DNA from: Sarcophilus harrisii
Lineage: Eukaryota > Chordata > Mammalia > Dasyuromorphia > Dasyuridae
Direction: 5' to 3'
Assembly (NCBI RefSeq): GCF_902635505.1
Contig: NC_045430.1
Coordinates: forward strand, 110,287,925 to 110,351,924
Length of the DNA: 64,000 bases
The notes under the pieces are model-generated. The model was not told where the DNA came from, searched no databases, and was given only the letters and a program-made list of their open reading frames with translations. Below are positions 1 to 11,824 of this stretch, piece by piece. Position numbers and translations under genes: made by a program. Each line of letters opens with the position of its first letter. The first letter of the stretch is position 1.

Positions 1-387
1 TATTTATCTCTTGGTGTTACCACAACTTTACTGCCCAATAGTTTAGCCCCATTTATTCCCTAATAATTAAAAGTAGCTTCTTGAAAACAGCATGTTTGGA
101 CATAATTTTTTGGCCTTTAGGTCCTAGTTGAGTAAAAAAAAAAAGTTTCATTGAATCTATGGATCCAGACACATCTTAAGTAGGAGGAGTAAAGACTGGA
201 CAAGGGGAGCAAAGAATTTAGCAACCAAGAAGGGAATATGCTGAAGATGATGGTAGGATTGATTTCATTAATCTAATATTTTCATTTTGCTGTATGTAAA
301 TTTATCTTCAGAAATGTCATATTTGAAGTGATTCTTCAATCCATTATCAACCCATGAATTTTTAAATAACAGGGCTTAGGTCAATAC

Positions 388-661
388 CTGGCATTCCACT
401 TTCCGCCATGATGAGGTGTGTCTCCCACCAAAATCAGGGTTCCTTTTATTTGTTCAGGGCAGCAATCTTTTCGATTGGTGATTGACACAAATCCTAGGGT
501 TTGTGTTGAACCCAAATCTATCATCCACCAAGGGTCATTCTCTTGGAGGGTTTGAACACAATAGCCACTTTGAATAGACCCATCCATAGGTTTTTGAGGA
601 GATTGGGAAGGAAGGGAGGCACTGGACTGTGAGGTTGGTCTTTGTTCTGAAAGTAATGGAC
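388..661 (-). CDS. Exon 13: F-type lectin domain 6, first half
   Basis: Exon A of domain 6: 274 nt, phase 1 in, phase 2 out, acceptor CTTCAG|GTCC, donor CCAG|GTATTG. It encodes GPLLSEQRPTSQSSASLPS, then SGYCVQTLQENDPWWMIDL and SITNRKDCCPEQIKG, ending HHGGKWNAR. His is Gln, RxD is intact, and the second Arg is Gln. The exon leaves in phase 2 and so needs a following exon B. The downstream 387 bases match the intron after exon 9, which implies that exon B lies a few hundred bases outside the window. Confidence 0.93.
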
Positions 662-3504
662 CTGAAGAGATGAGAAAAATGAGAATAAATGTCAGAGACC
701 ATGTGACAAGTGCATCCTAGGGAACCATTTGTCTGGCTTTGAATTTAGAAGTCCTAGGTTCAAGTTCATGGTCTGATATATCTATATCTATATCTATAAT
801 ATCTGAAATCTTAGATAAGACCTTTCTTCACTCTGAGCCTCCTTCCTAATTTACAAAGTGAGGAGATTGGGTTGACTTTAGATTCATTGAAGACTTTTGC
901 TCTATATCTCAGAATCTGTGACTTCATGTAGAAGAGTTAGTCCAGTAATAAAAGGAATATTTCTAAAATGGGTCAATAATCAGTAGTTATAGGCAGTAAT
1001 GTCACTCACGTTTTATGATCTATTTATGATCTATTAGTTAACACAAACTATATAGAATATGCTATTGGCCTGACTTTTCTCTATAGATTTGTAGAAAAGA
1101 AGACATACATCTATGCACAAATTGCTCTTAGGGTCTCAATTTAGAACTCTTGGAGACCTAGAGATTAACTTCTAGTTTCTCCAGTTCTAGGGGAAGATTT
1201 TTAATCTTGTTTTAGTCATCTGCATATTAACTTATTATACTTAAGTATGATGTATATATACATATTTAAAACAGACATTAAAAAATGAGCAGAAAAGATT
1301 TAAGAGAGGCCAGCCTAAGCTAGACAATCTCTCGAGAAGAATTTTTATTCATTAACCATCACTATTTATAGTTATTAAATAATTAACATTTGTAATTTAA
1401 TGTTTGTTTAGTTACCTATCTATCTCACCTGTCCCTCATTTTCTAAACAACCAAAAGGCCTTCCTTCATGTATCTATACCATATGATTAGTCTATGTCAG
1501 GGGTCCTCAAACTTTTTAAATAGGGGGCCAGTTCACTGTCCCTCAGACTGTTGGAGGAATAGACTACAGTTAAAAACAAAAACTTTGTTTTGGTGGGCCT
1601 TTAAATAAAGAAAAATCATAGCCCTGGGTGAGGGGGATAAACATCCTCAGCTGCTGCATCTGGCCGCAGGCCGTAGTTTGAGGACCCCTGGATGTCATAG
1701 TGAAGAGAAAGGGATAAGGATTGGACTTTAAATTGTATTGGTTAAAGAACTCTGTGGAGAGAAAACGTCCCTCACTAATAGGTTGGTATTTCTCTGCTAT
1801 TTAAGAATTCTGGAGTTTCCTGCAAGTGATTTGCCCAGGAGCCCCCAGCCAATAAAGGTCAGACTTGAACCCAGGAGTCCTTGGCTTTGTGAGGACTTGC
1901 TCTTTGTCCAATAGCCCAATTGCCTCCCAGTGTAGCAGACACAAATGGCAAAGTAGACCTAACTTGTTCTCACCTCCTAACTTTTATCTCTGGGTCAATC
2001 CCAAAACTCTCCACTAAAATGTTCATTCAAGTCCCACAGAGAATCCTTTATTATAGGCTACTCTTGCTACAAAGATGAAATTTAACAGGAATGGATGAAA
2101 ATCAGTGAGTCTTGCGTTCAAATGATCGCAATCCAATCCAATAATTAAATGCTGGGGGAAAAGGAAGGTTCATGTGCTGGATACAGAAGCAAGTTCTCGG
2201 GCCTGTCTGGGGCTTCTTCTTAGGTTCTTTTTGCTTCTTATCCCTCCCAGGGCTCTGCTCCTGACAATGGGAACAGTCAGAGTCTTGTGGAAGCACATGG
2301 ATGCTCTTCTGCAAACCACATTCAGAGAGTGTAGATGTTGCCCCAAACCTTTTTGAGTTTAATTTATAATCCATTTTGCATGTGTTACTGGGAAATATTT
2401 TTGAACTCTTCTTGAATATTTTGGTTTCAGCTTGTTGGGGTTCCTAGCTTCACATGATCTTTGCCTGATGATTCTTTTGGTTTTCACATATTCCAAAGCA
2501 AGCAATTTTAGATGCCAAAAGAGATGCCATGATTTCAAATCCCTGTTTTTTCAGTACTTTGAATTGTAATTAATCATTTCTGACCTTATTTGAGAGGTGA
2601 CTTAGGGTTAATCTATTTTATTGAGTGATGTACAGAACAATCATAGAAGAGGTACAAAGACCTTTGATGGCAACTAGAATATCAACCAGTGTATTTAATG
2701 CTTCTGAAATCTTATAGGTACTTAGGGCTATTTTTTGTGGTTGGGATTAATTACTGGAGAAACCTGGAGATGGAAGGACAAATTAAAATATATTCTTGTT
2801 TATATCCCCAGCATAAGGAAGACTCATAGTGAGCTGTTGACATTGTGAGGAGACCCATATCCATCCTGACTTGTAGCTGAGGGAAGGAATTAAGTCACTC
2901 TGATATAATTAGGTACTAGTAGGTTTTTTGCTGTGGAGGGGTGAGTCATAAAAATCTAATTGTGATCTTAACCATACTTTTGCACATGAAGTAGCCAGAG
3001 ATTATGGGGCTTTTAATGGCTCAACTGAAGACATATTGAATACTTTGGAATATAGAGATCAAAGAATCTCACTTTAAAGGTTTTTCCCACTTTTTTTCCC
3101 AGTGATGGGGAGTAGTATCTCAGTAGAATTTAGTAGATTGTAATTAAGAAGACTGAAGAGTAAGGTAAAAGTGACAGTGAAGAAGGGAAAATGATATTAA
3201 AGGGCAACACTATAGTGACAGATAGCTATGGCAAAGGAACTCAAAATTCCAGTGGCAGAATTCTGGGTTTTACATGGAGTATGAGCAGACTAGAAAATCT
3301 GTGAGCTTCTTCACAGAGTAGTATTTTTAAGTCATCATTTGAAATACAAAGACATTTAAATCTAGCCAAATATAATGTTATACAAGTTTCAAAATACCTT
3401 AAGAACTTTGACTTTATATGAGTTATATTCTCAACTATTAATTTTTCACAGAAGGAACTATGGATTATGTTATAGAAATCTTTATTATGAGGAAAGATGC
3501 TCAC
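662..3504. other. Intron between domain 5 and domain 6
   Basis: The intron holds a tetranucleotide-like TATC/TATA run at 778-802, an hAT-type MITE (separate entry) and otherwise single-copy sequence that matches the intron before exon 9. No exon-like frame with splice sites is visible. Confidence 0.6.
1498..1690. mobile_element. hAT-type MITE resembling OC1 (OposCharlie1)
   Basis: A 193-bp element bounded by perfect 15-bp terminal inverted repeats, CAGGGGTCCTCAAAC at the left and its reverse complement at the right. The interior reads GGGGGCCAGTTCACTGTCCC and later GGCCGCAGGCCGTAG, which I recall as the ends of the OC1 family of hAT transposons. No transposase is left, so it is non-autonomous. 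The paralogous intron at about 8,560 (CTAAGTCAGTGAAGGG) has no insertion, so it jumped after the duplication of the lectin unit. Confidence 0.8.
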
Positions 3505-3731
3505 CAGTTAGGACAGTGTCATCATTAGCCTTGGGTAATGAAGTGACAGGAGGAGTGATAGGTAGGTCATCATGAGAGATGAAATCTGATGTTTTCCCAA
3601 AGACTCTTACTTCACAGAAAGATAGAAATATTTCTCTCTTTGGGCTGATCACACTCACATATCTTCCTCTCATTGTTCCACATCTGAAAAACTCTGTTTT
3701 TCCACGGCTCAAGGAACCAATGACTGCACAT
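3505..3731 (-). CDS. Exon 12: F-type lectin domain 5, second half
   Basis: Exon B of domain 5: 227 nt, phase 2 in, phase 1 out, acceptor CTTCAG|ATGTGC, donor ACTG|GTGAGC. It encodes CAVIGSLSRGKTEFFRCGTM, then RGRYVSVISPKREI and LSFCEVRVFGKTSD. The linker is short and Pro/Thr-rich (ITPPVTSLPK) with no sequon, unlike its sister in domain 3. The fold cysteines are complete. Confidence 0.92.
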
Positions 3732-4546
3732 CTGAAGGCAAATCACATTTTACATGTCAAGAATCAAAAGTCCAAATTTAAAAGAGCTATAAAGAGTTTG
3801 GCAGAAGTGATTAATCCCTTGCTTCATTTATTTTCAGATATGTCCAGAGATCAACATTAAACTAGTTTGTAGACTGGAAATAATAAAAAGTCTTGTCAGG
3901 AATGACATCAAAAGGGATGTAAATGACAGCATCATCTATCATCTTTTTGCAGTACCCATATTAGGTAAAATCTTCTCCTCTTTCCCCTTATATTCACAAT
4001 TAACTTCCTTACTATCTGTGATGTTAATCACTAAATCTTGTATATTCTTCCTTTTCTGTGACATGTCTTGAAGTTACCTTTTTTTGAACTTTTCTTGGAC
4101 ACCTAGTACTGAACAAATTATTGCCCCATAGCAGACACTTCAATGTGACTGTTGATCAGAATATAATCGAATTAACATTTTGTATCTTATGTGGTATATG
4201 CTCAGAACACCTCCTGAATGGATCAAAATAAATGGTCTTTCAACTAATCAATCACTCACTTTTAGCTCTGGTTCTTTCAGTTCACCCAAGGCCACTTAGC
4301 AGGCACTTCCTTTCTCAAAAACATAGTTCTTAGGAAATAATTTTCCTAACTGTGATTATATAGTGACAATGAGACTCTCAGCCATAGCTTTTTTCCCTAA
4401 CATTCCAATTCTGTACATAATGGTGAATACTTCTTGTTTCCACATCTAGTCTTCATCTGTCTGGTTATATACTAGCATATCTTTCTATTTATATTGCAAG
4501 AGTTTGTTCCCATTTTACTTTCAAGAGATAAAACTTAGCTTCATAC

Positions 4547-4832
4547 TTGGAATTGAAAATGCCACCATTTTCAGGCAATTCCCCAACTAGAATAAATGCT
4601 CCATATAATTCTTCTGTACAACAATCTTTTCGAGGGGTGATTGCCACAGATTTCACAGTTTCTGTTGAACCCAAATCCACCATCCACCATGGATTAATTT
4701 CTTTGTTTGTTTGAATACAATTGCCTTCATCAAAATCACTTAGGAGAGACCCATCTACAGCTCTTTCAGGAGACCCAAAGGGATTGGAGATGCTGGACTG
4801 GAAGGCAGGTTTCCCCTTTGATAACACTGGAG
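4547..4832 (-). CDS. Exon 11: F-type lectin domain 5, first half
   Basis: Exon A of domain 5: 286 nt, phase 1 in, phase 2 out, acceptor ATTCAG|CTCC, donor CCAA|GTATGA. It encodes PVLSKGKPAFQSSISN, then GSPERAVDGSLLSD, NCIQTNKEINPWWMVDL and AITPRKDCCTEELYG, ending in GGIFNSK. His is Gln, RxD is intact, and the second Arg is Glu. The donor has AA rather than AG before GT, so the junction codon becomes Lys instead of Arg. The site still matches GTATG of the other A exons. Confidence 0.92.
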
Positions 4833-5975
4833 CTGAATGATGACATATGAGGGAAAAAAGTCAATCAACTATCTGATGCAAATTGCAGACTTCATTAATA
4901 GAATGAAGAGTTATCCCCAAATCCAGGGACAAAAGAATGACTACCACTTTTAAAAAGTGATATAGAACACTTAACCACTACTCACTGATATTGCTATTAT
5001 ATATCATTTTCACTTTTATGAGTTTACAATCTAATCTAACAAAATGTCCCACACTAATATACCTATTATACTAGTGTATACCTTTCTCTTTTAAGTAGGA
5101 ATGTGGAAATAAAAAGCCAAGACTACATGACAACATTCAATTTCTCCTTGTAGAGAGCAAAGGCAATTTTCTGGATCCTTCATTCTGATATTTGCATTTG
5201 TTAAGCTGATACAATTAGAAGCTCATAATAATGTTTAAGGTAAACTACAAAATGGTACAGGCAATTGTAGATCTTTCTTCATGTTGTATGTGATGACAGT
5301 CATAAACATTTATTTAACTTTCCTGGTAACTGCAATCCAAGTACCATTCCAATCAAAGGCTTTTTTGTGTGTGATAAATTCTTTAAACCAATGGACCCAT
5401 TATGCAAGTGAGCATTTATTACATTCTTTTACTAAAAAGAACATAGGTTCCTTTTAGAAACATTAAGAGAGGAAAGAGTCAATTAATACTAGCCAATTCT
5501 ACATCAAATATTTCATGTGAAACAAAAATAACTAAAAATATTGAAAATATATAGAGAGGTATTTAAAATATTTAGTTATTAAAATAGAAAAGAATCCATA
5601 GGAGAAAAGAACTTACTATTTTATGATTCTGATGATGGATATTGTACTAATCCCCCTCAACATACTTACCACAATTCCTAGAATTCTGTCTGAAACTTAA
5701 CTTGCAATAAAAAGTGAGTTCCTATTTTGTCAGTCGGATATGAATACAGAAAGGAGTAGAAAAAGGAATTAGAGGAAGAAGAGGAAATAAGGAAAGAAAT
5801 AGAATGTGGTGTGAAGACTGAATGAAATTGGAATTACTTTCAAAGGGAAGAGTATAATTAGAAGAGAGGCTTATTTCATAAAACTTTTTAGATCTGCTAC
5901 CTTAATAATATCTGATTTGAGGAATGAAAGTCAGAAAAATGTGGTTGATCCATTCTGATGAAAAAATATACTCAC

Positions 5976-6250
5976 CAAAGTTGTTCTCTGTGAGATCAAA
6001 ATTATAGTAAGAACTATTAGAACCATGATTAGTTATCTGTTGGTCATCATCAGAAGTAGGTGGTAAGGTGGAAGAGGAATCATAGAAGACATTGTTTTTT
6101 GAATTCAAGGTTTTTCCAAAAACTTTCAGATCACAAAATGATAAAACCTTTTCTTTCCCTGGTTTTGTGATTGTTACATATCTGCCATTCATTTCTGAAC
6201 AATTGAAAACTTGTTTTATCCCAAGACCCACGGAAGGGATGATTGCACAT
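5976..6250 (-). CDS. Exon 10: F-type lectin domain 4, second half
   Basis: Exon B of domain 4: 275 nt, phase 2 in, phase 1 out, acceptor CTCCAG|ATGTGC, donor TTTG|GTGAGT. It encodes CAIIPSVGLGIKQVFNCSEM, then NGRYVTITKPGKEK and LSFCDLKVFGKT. The linker holds an acidic DDDQQ stretch and a sequon (NSS), then YNFDLTENNFG. The extra NCS in the F-x-C strand is another potential glycosylation site. Linker length and ending match domain 2, its older paralogue. Confidence 0.93.
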
Positions 6251-6667
6251 CTGGAGGGAAATAGTATTATTAATTGCAATAGTATTGAGGTGATTTTACT
6301 TTGGCTATGCAGACAGAAAAGTAAAGATGAATTATCTATCCTTTTGTGTTGTTAGGCAGTAGTAGTTACCGTGGCTGCCTAATATTTAAGCTCCATTTAT
6401 TCCTTATTCATTAAAATAAAGATTAACACTAAAATGAAGAATGATTTTACTCAAATATACCACTTGTGTCCTTCAGGGCTTAGTTTAGCAAAAAATTAAT
6501 GCTTTGACTTGATGTTTCTAAAGATATGTAAAGGAGGGGGATTGATGTGAGGAGGAGAAGAGAAGCACAGACTGTGAGTACCAAGAAGTTAACAAACTTC
6601 ATTTGCCTAAAGTTTTCTTTTCAGCTATAAGTATAGTTAGCTTCAGAAACACCCTATTTGAACATAG

Positions 6668-7140
6668 TCTGTAATTATGATGGAATACCATTGTTCTGCA
6701 AGAAATGATGAGCAGGATGCTCTCAGAAAAATTTGGGAAGTCCTCCTTCAACTCAAGCAAAGTGAAATACACTGTATACAAAAGTAATAGTAATATTGTG
6801 AGATGATCAGCTATAAATGACTTTGCTTTTCTCAGCAACACAATGATCCAAGACTATAATGAAGGACTTATGATGAAAAATTCTATCAATACCCAGAGAA
6901 AAAAACTGATTATATCTGAACACATATTGAAACATACTTTTTCTTTTTACTTTACTTTTCTTGAGGATTTTTCTTTTACAATTTGACTTTTATTGAAAGG
7001 TTTTGCATAACTTCACATGTGCCTTCTCAATGGGGGTAGAGGGGAAGAAAGGGAGAGAATATGGAACTCAAAGTTTTAAAAAGAAATGTAAAAAATGTCT
7101 TACATGTAAGTAGGGAAAATAAAAATATTAAATTAAAAAA
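6668..7140 (+). mobile_element. L1-like LINE 3' end
   Basis: A 5'-truncated LINE tail. It carries the recurrent marsupial L1 3' string CTCAGCAACACAATGATCCAAG and the terminal patch TGTAAGTAGGGAAAATAAAA ending in A-rich sequence. The matching intron next to domain 6 lacks it. There, one CTTCAGAAATGTCATATTTG replaces the two diverged flanking copies here (near 6,652 and 7,150), which read as an old target-site duplication. Confidence 0.75.
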
Positions 7141-7206
7141 TATCTCTGACAAAAAGAAATATCTTATTTGCAAAGTGATTCTTCACTCCATTACCAACTC
7201 ACCAGC

Positions 7207-7352
7207 TTTTTTTCCCTTGAGGTAATTGGGGTTAAGTGACTTGCCCAGGGTCACATAGCTAGGAAGTGTTAAGTGTCTGAGAGCAGATCTAGACTCAGTT
7301 CCTCCAGACTTCAGGGCTGGAGCTCTAGCCACTGTGCCACCTAATTGCTCCC
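7207..7352 (-). mobile_element. Marsupial tRNA-headed SINE
   Basis: Read on the minus strand, it starts GGGAGCAATTAGGTGGCACA and continues through the box-like GTGGCTAGAGCTCCAGCCC to GTGACCCTGGGCAAGTCACT and a short A-rich tail. This is the common marsupial SINE layout. CCAACTCACCA and CCAACTTATCA flank it as an imperfect target duplication, and the domain 6 paralogous intron is empty at this place. Confidence 0.85.
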
Positions 7353-7391
7353 AACTTATCAACTTTTAAATGAGAAGGCATAGGTCAATAC

Positions 7392-7665
7392 CTGGCATTC
7401 CACTTTCCGCCTTGATCAGATGAGTCTCCCACCAAAATCAGGGTTCCTTTTATTAGTTCAGGACAGCAATCTTTTCGATTGGTGATTGACACATATCCTA
7501 GAGTTCGTGTTGAACCCAAATCTATCATCCACCAAGGATCATTCTCCTGGAGAGTTTGAACACAATAGTTACTTTGAATAGATCCATTCATAGGTTTTTG
7601 AAGAAATGGGGAAAGAACGAAGACACTGGACTGTGAGGTTGGTCTTTGTTTTGACAATAATGGAC
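7392..7665 (-). CDS. Exon 9: F-type lectin domain 4, first half
   Basis: Exon A of domain 4: 274 nt, phase 1 in, phase 2 out, acceptor CTTCAG|GTCC, donor CCAG|GTATTG. It encodes GPLLSKQRPTSQSSVFVLS, then NYCVQTLQENDPWWMIDL and SITNRKDCCPELIKG, ending GGKWNAR. His is Gln, RxD is intact, and the second Arg is Leu (CCPEL). It is nearly the same as domain 6 exon A, differing at only a handful of residues, so this pair split most recently. Confidence 0.94.
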
Positions 7666-9039
7666 CTGAAGAGATGAGAAAAGTGAGAATAGATGGTTAG
7701 AGACCAAGTGACAATTGCATCCTTCAGGATAATATTTGTGAGGGTGTAGCTTAGTGTTGTGGAAAGATTGCTGGCTTTGAATTTAGAGATCTTGGATTCA
7801 GGTTCAAGTTTTGACACATACTAAGTGTAAGCCCTTGGACAAGACCTTTTATTACTCTGGACCTCTTTTTGCTCCTTTCCAAAGTGAAGAGGTTGGATTG
7901 ACTCTAAATCCTTTGAGGAGGAAAACATGAGGATAAAAAGTTCTTCATCTCAGATCTTGTGAATCAAAGGAAAGGAAGAGTTACTTGAGAGACAAAAGGA
8001 ATACTTGAATAGTCATTAATTGTCATTCTTAACATTAGGACCTATTAATACTTATAATGACCACAAACTACATAACACATTCTATTGATTTGGCTTCTCT
8101 ATACATTTGTAGAATAGAAGAAACACATCCATGTACAAGTTTTCCTGGGGGCCTCAGTTTTGTAAAGTAACTCTTAAACATAGAAGTCAACTACTAATTT
8201 CCAGTGCTCCAGTCTGAGGGGAAGATTTTCAAACTTGATTTAGTCATCTGCTCTAGTGACTACCCTTCTCAACTTTTTGTCATTTATAAATCCGATCAAG
8301 TTGAATTTTATAAATTTTTAAAAATCACTAACAAGAAAAAATTAAAACCTGAATAGGGATGAGTAGAGAGGCCATACCTAGACTATTCCCTCCACATGAA
8401 CATTTATTTTTTAATCATTTCTCTTTGTAGATAGTCAATTCAGCTATAGTTGTATTTTATTGTTTGTTCATTTACCTATATATTTCAAATTTCATTTCTA
8501 CTCTTTATTAAAAAAACCAAATGACCTTCCTTCATGTGTCTGCACTTAATACTTAATCTAAGTCAGTGAAGGGAAAGGGATATTGATTGGGCCTTTAGTT
8601 CCTTTAGTTAAAGGGAATTCTGTGGAGAGAAATATCCCACCACTAAAATGGATACTTACTTTTCTGCCATTTAAGAGTTTTAGAGAATTTCCTGGGACAT
8701 TGTGAGATCAAATGATTTGCTGAATCCAGGTCATCTTGGCTTTGTGGAGACTGACTCTTTATCCACTAAGTTAAATTGTCTTTCAGCACAACTTGGCTAC
8801 AACAGCTATGGCTTTTGGTGTAACAGGCACACATGGCAATATAGGCAGCGCAACTTGTTTCTCCCCTCACAAATTTTTTTTCTTCCTAAACTCAAACAAT
8901 CTCCCCTAAAATGTTCATCCAAGTTCACTATGTTATTATTTATCCCTGGGAATCTTCTTAAAAAGAAGAAATTTACCAGAGGTGGATAAAAATTAATGAG
9001 ACTTCATTCAAATGATCAATGCTTGAGAGATGGAAGGTT

Positions 9040-9670
9040 CATGTCAAGAAAGGTCAGGATTATTAGAGAAAGATGTGAGGAGTATGAGAAGTTAGGTTTC
9101 CACAGATATTGTCAAAACAGAATGAAGGAAATGGTGAAATATCTTGTTAAGATATCTCTAAGCAGTCACTGTGTGAGTCAAAGAACTGATAAAATTCCTG
9201 ATAAAGGGATCTAGGCCTAAACTAGCCCAAACTAGCTAGTGTCAATGACAGGGCACAAGCCTTTTGACATATGGTGAATAAAGAAAATTGTAAATCTGAC
9301 CAATCATAACTCAGATTGTAAATCCAATTAATTGTAACTCAAATTATAAATCCTACCAATTGTAACTTGGATTGTAAATCTGACCAAATGTAACTCAGAT
9401 TCTAAATCCAACTTGGACCAATCTGAGCATTGAAGGGAGGTGTAAAGAACCAGAATGAAAGTATAAAGCTTGCTCTTGCTTCTGTATTGGTATGTGTCTG
9501 ACTTGGGAGCTTTTCTTGAAACTTGTCAAAGGATTCTTCTCTCATTCTAAAATTTTAAAAATGTTGATTCTAACACTCCTCCTGCACTAGCTTCCAACTA
9601 GGGAAGCAGTGGGCAGTGGCAGCTCGTCCCGGGCTTACTCCCCCAAAACAGTTGGGTTATAAGGACTCTT
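9040..9670 (+). mobile_element. LTR fossil, gammaretrovirus-like
   Basis: An insertion relative to the paralogous intron at about 2,165, where the flanking strings GGAAGGTTCATGT and GCCTGTCT lie close together. It begins TGTCAAGAAAGG, has four and a half 28-bp tandem repeats in the U3-like part, a TATA-like GTATAAAGC near 9,460, and near 9,618 a TGGCAGCTCGTCCCGGG patch that resembles a proline-tRNA primer site just after the LTR. It looks like an LTR with a scrap of leader, old and non-coding. Confidence 0.62.
9288..9423 (+). repeat. 28-bp tandem repeat in the LTR fossil
   Basis: Copies start at 9,288, 9,316, 9,344, 9,372 and 9,400 (last one partial), each of the form TTGTAAATCYRACCAAT with TAACTCAGA. 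The period is exactly 28. Such direct repeats are typical of retroviral U3 enhancer regions. Confidence 0.85.
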
Positions 9671-9867
9671 TTTGAAAATAGAGAAATAAGATCCCAAGCC
9701 TGTCTTGAGCCTGCTCTTAGGACCTCTTTTGGATGTTCTTATCTATCTCGGGGTTCTGTTCTTTTACAACAGCAATCTTGAGGAGTGTTGTGGAAGAACA
9801 TGAATGACCTTTTGCAAATTACCCTCAGAACCTCCAAATGTTCCCCAAAGCTTTCTTGAGCTTAATT

Positions 9868-10355
9868 TTGTTATGATCAAAATCTGTGATAAAGAGATAC
9901 TGATGTCCAAGGTTCTGAACATGATCTCTTTATGAGCCAAGTTTAGCAATTGCCAATGAAAAGACCCAGGACAAATCAAAGATACAGCTGATAAAGCAAG
10001 TCTTTTATAGAGTTGGTTACATAAGTTACTAGTGATGCAAACTAAATTAAGATTGTCATGGAGAGAGAGAGTGGGCAAACATTGGAGAACAAGATTGACT
10101 TATCTTCCTTCCCTACTCTCAACCTCTTCTATAGTCAGCAAAAAGCCAGATTTTGAATCTGTGTTCAGATGTTAGGAGCCAAGAAAAAAGAATCAAATTC
10201 TTACAAATTTTACTGAGGCATATACTATTAGGTCTGTTTGATCTTATTGATTGTATTGATTAGATTGTACTGATTAGATGTAATTATTAATCTAAAATTA
10301 ATAAAGAATACAAATTAATGTGGGTATTAATTTTTGATTTCACAACTTCCTAATC
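9868..10355 (-). mobile_element. Unclassified insertion, LTR-like
   Basis: About 490 bp absent from the paralogous intron at 2,360. Read on the minus strand it goes from TGTGAAATCA to ATCATAACA and holds a TATA-like CTATAAAAG, compatible with a solo LTR. The ends also resemble each other as imperfect inverted repeats (TTGTTATGATC against TTGTGAAATC), so a DNA element is not excluded. No coding content is seen. Confidence 0.4.
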
Positions 10356-11591
10356 TATTTTGCAAAGGTTATTGAAGTATATATATGGAACTCTTCTTGA
10401 TCCTGTTAATTTTCGTCTGTTCCCCTTGTTGGTATCACTAGTTCCTTGTGATCCTTGTCTTATTGTGGTTTTGACTTTCATTTATTCCAATGATAGCAAT
10501 TTTGGATAACAAAAGGGGTTAACAAAACCTTACATTCTTGGGTTTGCGGTGGTTGGATTTGGCTTTTTACCTACCCACTATGACTTTAGGTGTGATCTTA
10601 GAGCCCAAAGTATTTTCCCAAGTGATCTACAGAAGAGTAATATAAGAAGTACAGGAACTTTGATGGCAACTAGAATGTTTTTATGCCTCCTGAAATCTTA
10701 CAGATACTTTTTAATAGTCTTTTAGTGTCCCCTGGTTGGATTTAATTACCGGGGAGGGAGACTAAAGTTACATTACTGAAGATGAAAGGCTAAATGAAAA
10801 GGCATTCTTGTGAAAAGGCATTCTTCATCCTTTGATGTAGAAAGATTCAGAGATGTTGACACTGTGAAGAGGGGAGCCACATATCCATCTTGAAGCATTG
10901 GAAGATGAAAAAAAATCAGCAACCTCCATACAATTAGGAGCTAGCAGGGACCTGCTTGGGGGAGTGTCATGAACATCTCATTTTTACCACAATCCCCCTT
11001 TTATACCCATAGCAATAAAGAATGTAGGACTTTTACTGAGTCCTGACCTGAAGACATATCAACTAGCTTGAGGTATGGAGAAGAAAGAGTAACATTTATC
11101 AGCAATGGGATGTAGGGCTGAGCAGTACTCCAAAAATTACAGTTAAAAATCCTAAAGAATAGTGATAAAATGCCAATGAATAGGGAGGATGATATCAAAG
11201 GGCAAAGTTGTAGTGGATTACACTTATGGCAAGATAGTTCAGCATTCCTATGGCAGATTTCCCAGATTTCACAGGAGCAGGAGAAATCTGGACAATATAC
11301 GAACCTTTTCTCAGAGTAATGTTTTAAAATGCATAATATAAAGCACATGGAAGAAACAATTATAATGACATAAAAATTTCTAAACACCTTTAAAAAAAGT
11401 TTCTAGACCTTAGATTAAGAACTCAGGTTTTACATGAATTACATTCTCAACTATGAATCTTTTACAGAAGAAATTATAGATTATATTACTGAGGTCCCTA
11501 TTATGAGGAAAGAATATCTTATTTTGTGACACCTTTTTGAGGTTTTCTCGACATAGATACTTGATACATAGATGCCATTTCTTAAACTCAC

Positions 11592-11824
11592 CAATTAAGT
11601 CTGAGGCATTGCTAGCATTGGGTGTTGAAAGCTGAGATTCAAGACTGGGTGTTGGAAGACTAGGAGAGATTGACTCGGATGCTTTTCCAAAGACTCTTAC
11701 TTCACAGAAAGATAGAAATGTTTCTTCTCTCTTTGGGTTCACAACACTCACATATCTTCCTCTCATCATCCCACATCTGAAAAACTCTGTTTTTCCATGA
11801 GCCAAGGAACCAATGATGGCACAT
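11592..11824 (-). CDS. Exon 8: F-type lectin domain 3, second half
   Basis: Exon B of domain 3: 233 nt, phase 2 in, phase 1 out, acceptor CTTCAG|ATGTGC, donor ATTG|GTGAGT. It encodes CAIIGSLAHGKTEFFRCGMM, then RGRYVSVVNPKREE and LSFCEVRVFGKASES. A Ser/Pro-rich linker with two close sequons (NASNAS) follows. It differs from domain 5 exon B mainly in the linker. All fold cysteines are present. Confidence 0.93.

Larger units (their letters stand above)
7666..11591. other. Intron between domain 3 and domain 4
   Basis: This is the paralogue of the 662-3,504 intron, enlarged by two insertions (9.04-9.67 kb and 9.87-10.36 kb, separate entries). The stretch 10,360-11,590 matches 2,400-3,504 throughout. 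No gene or exon is seen. Confidence 0.6.
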
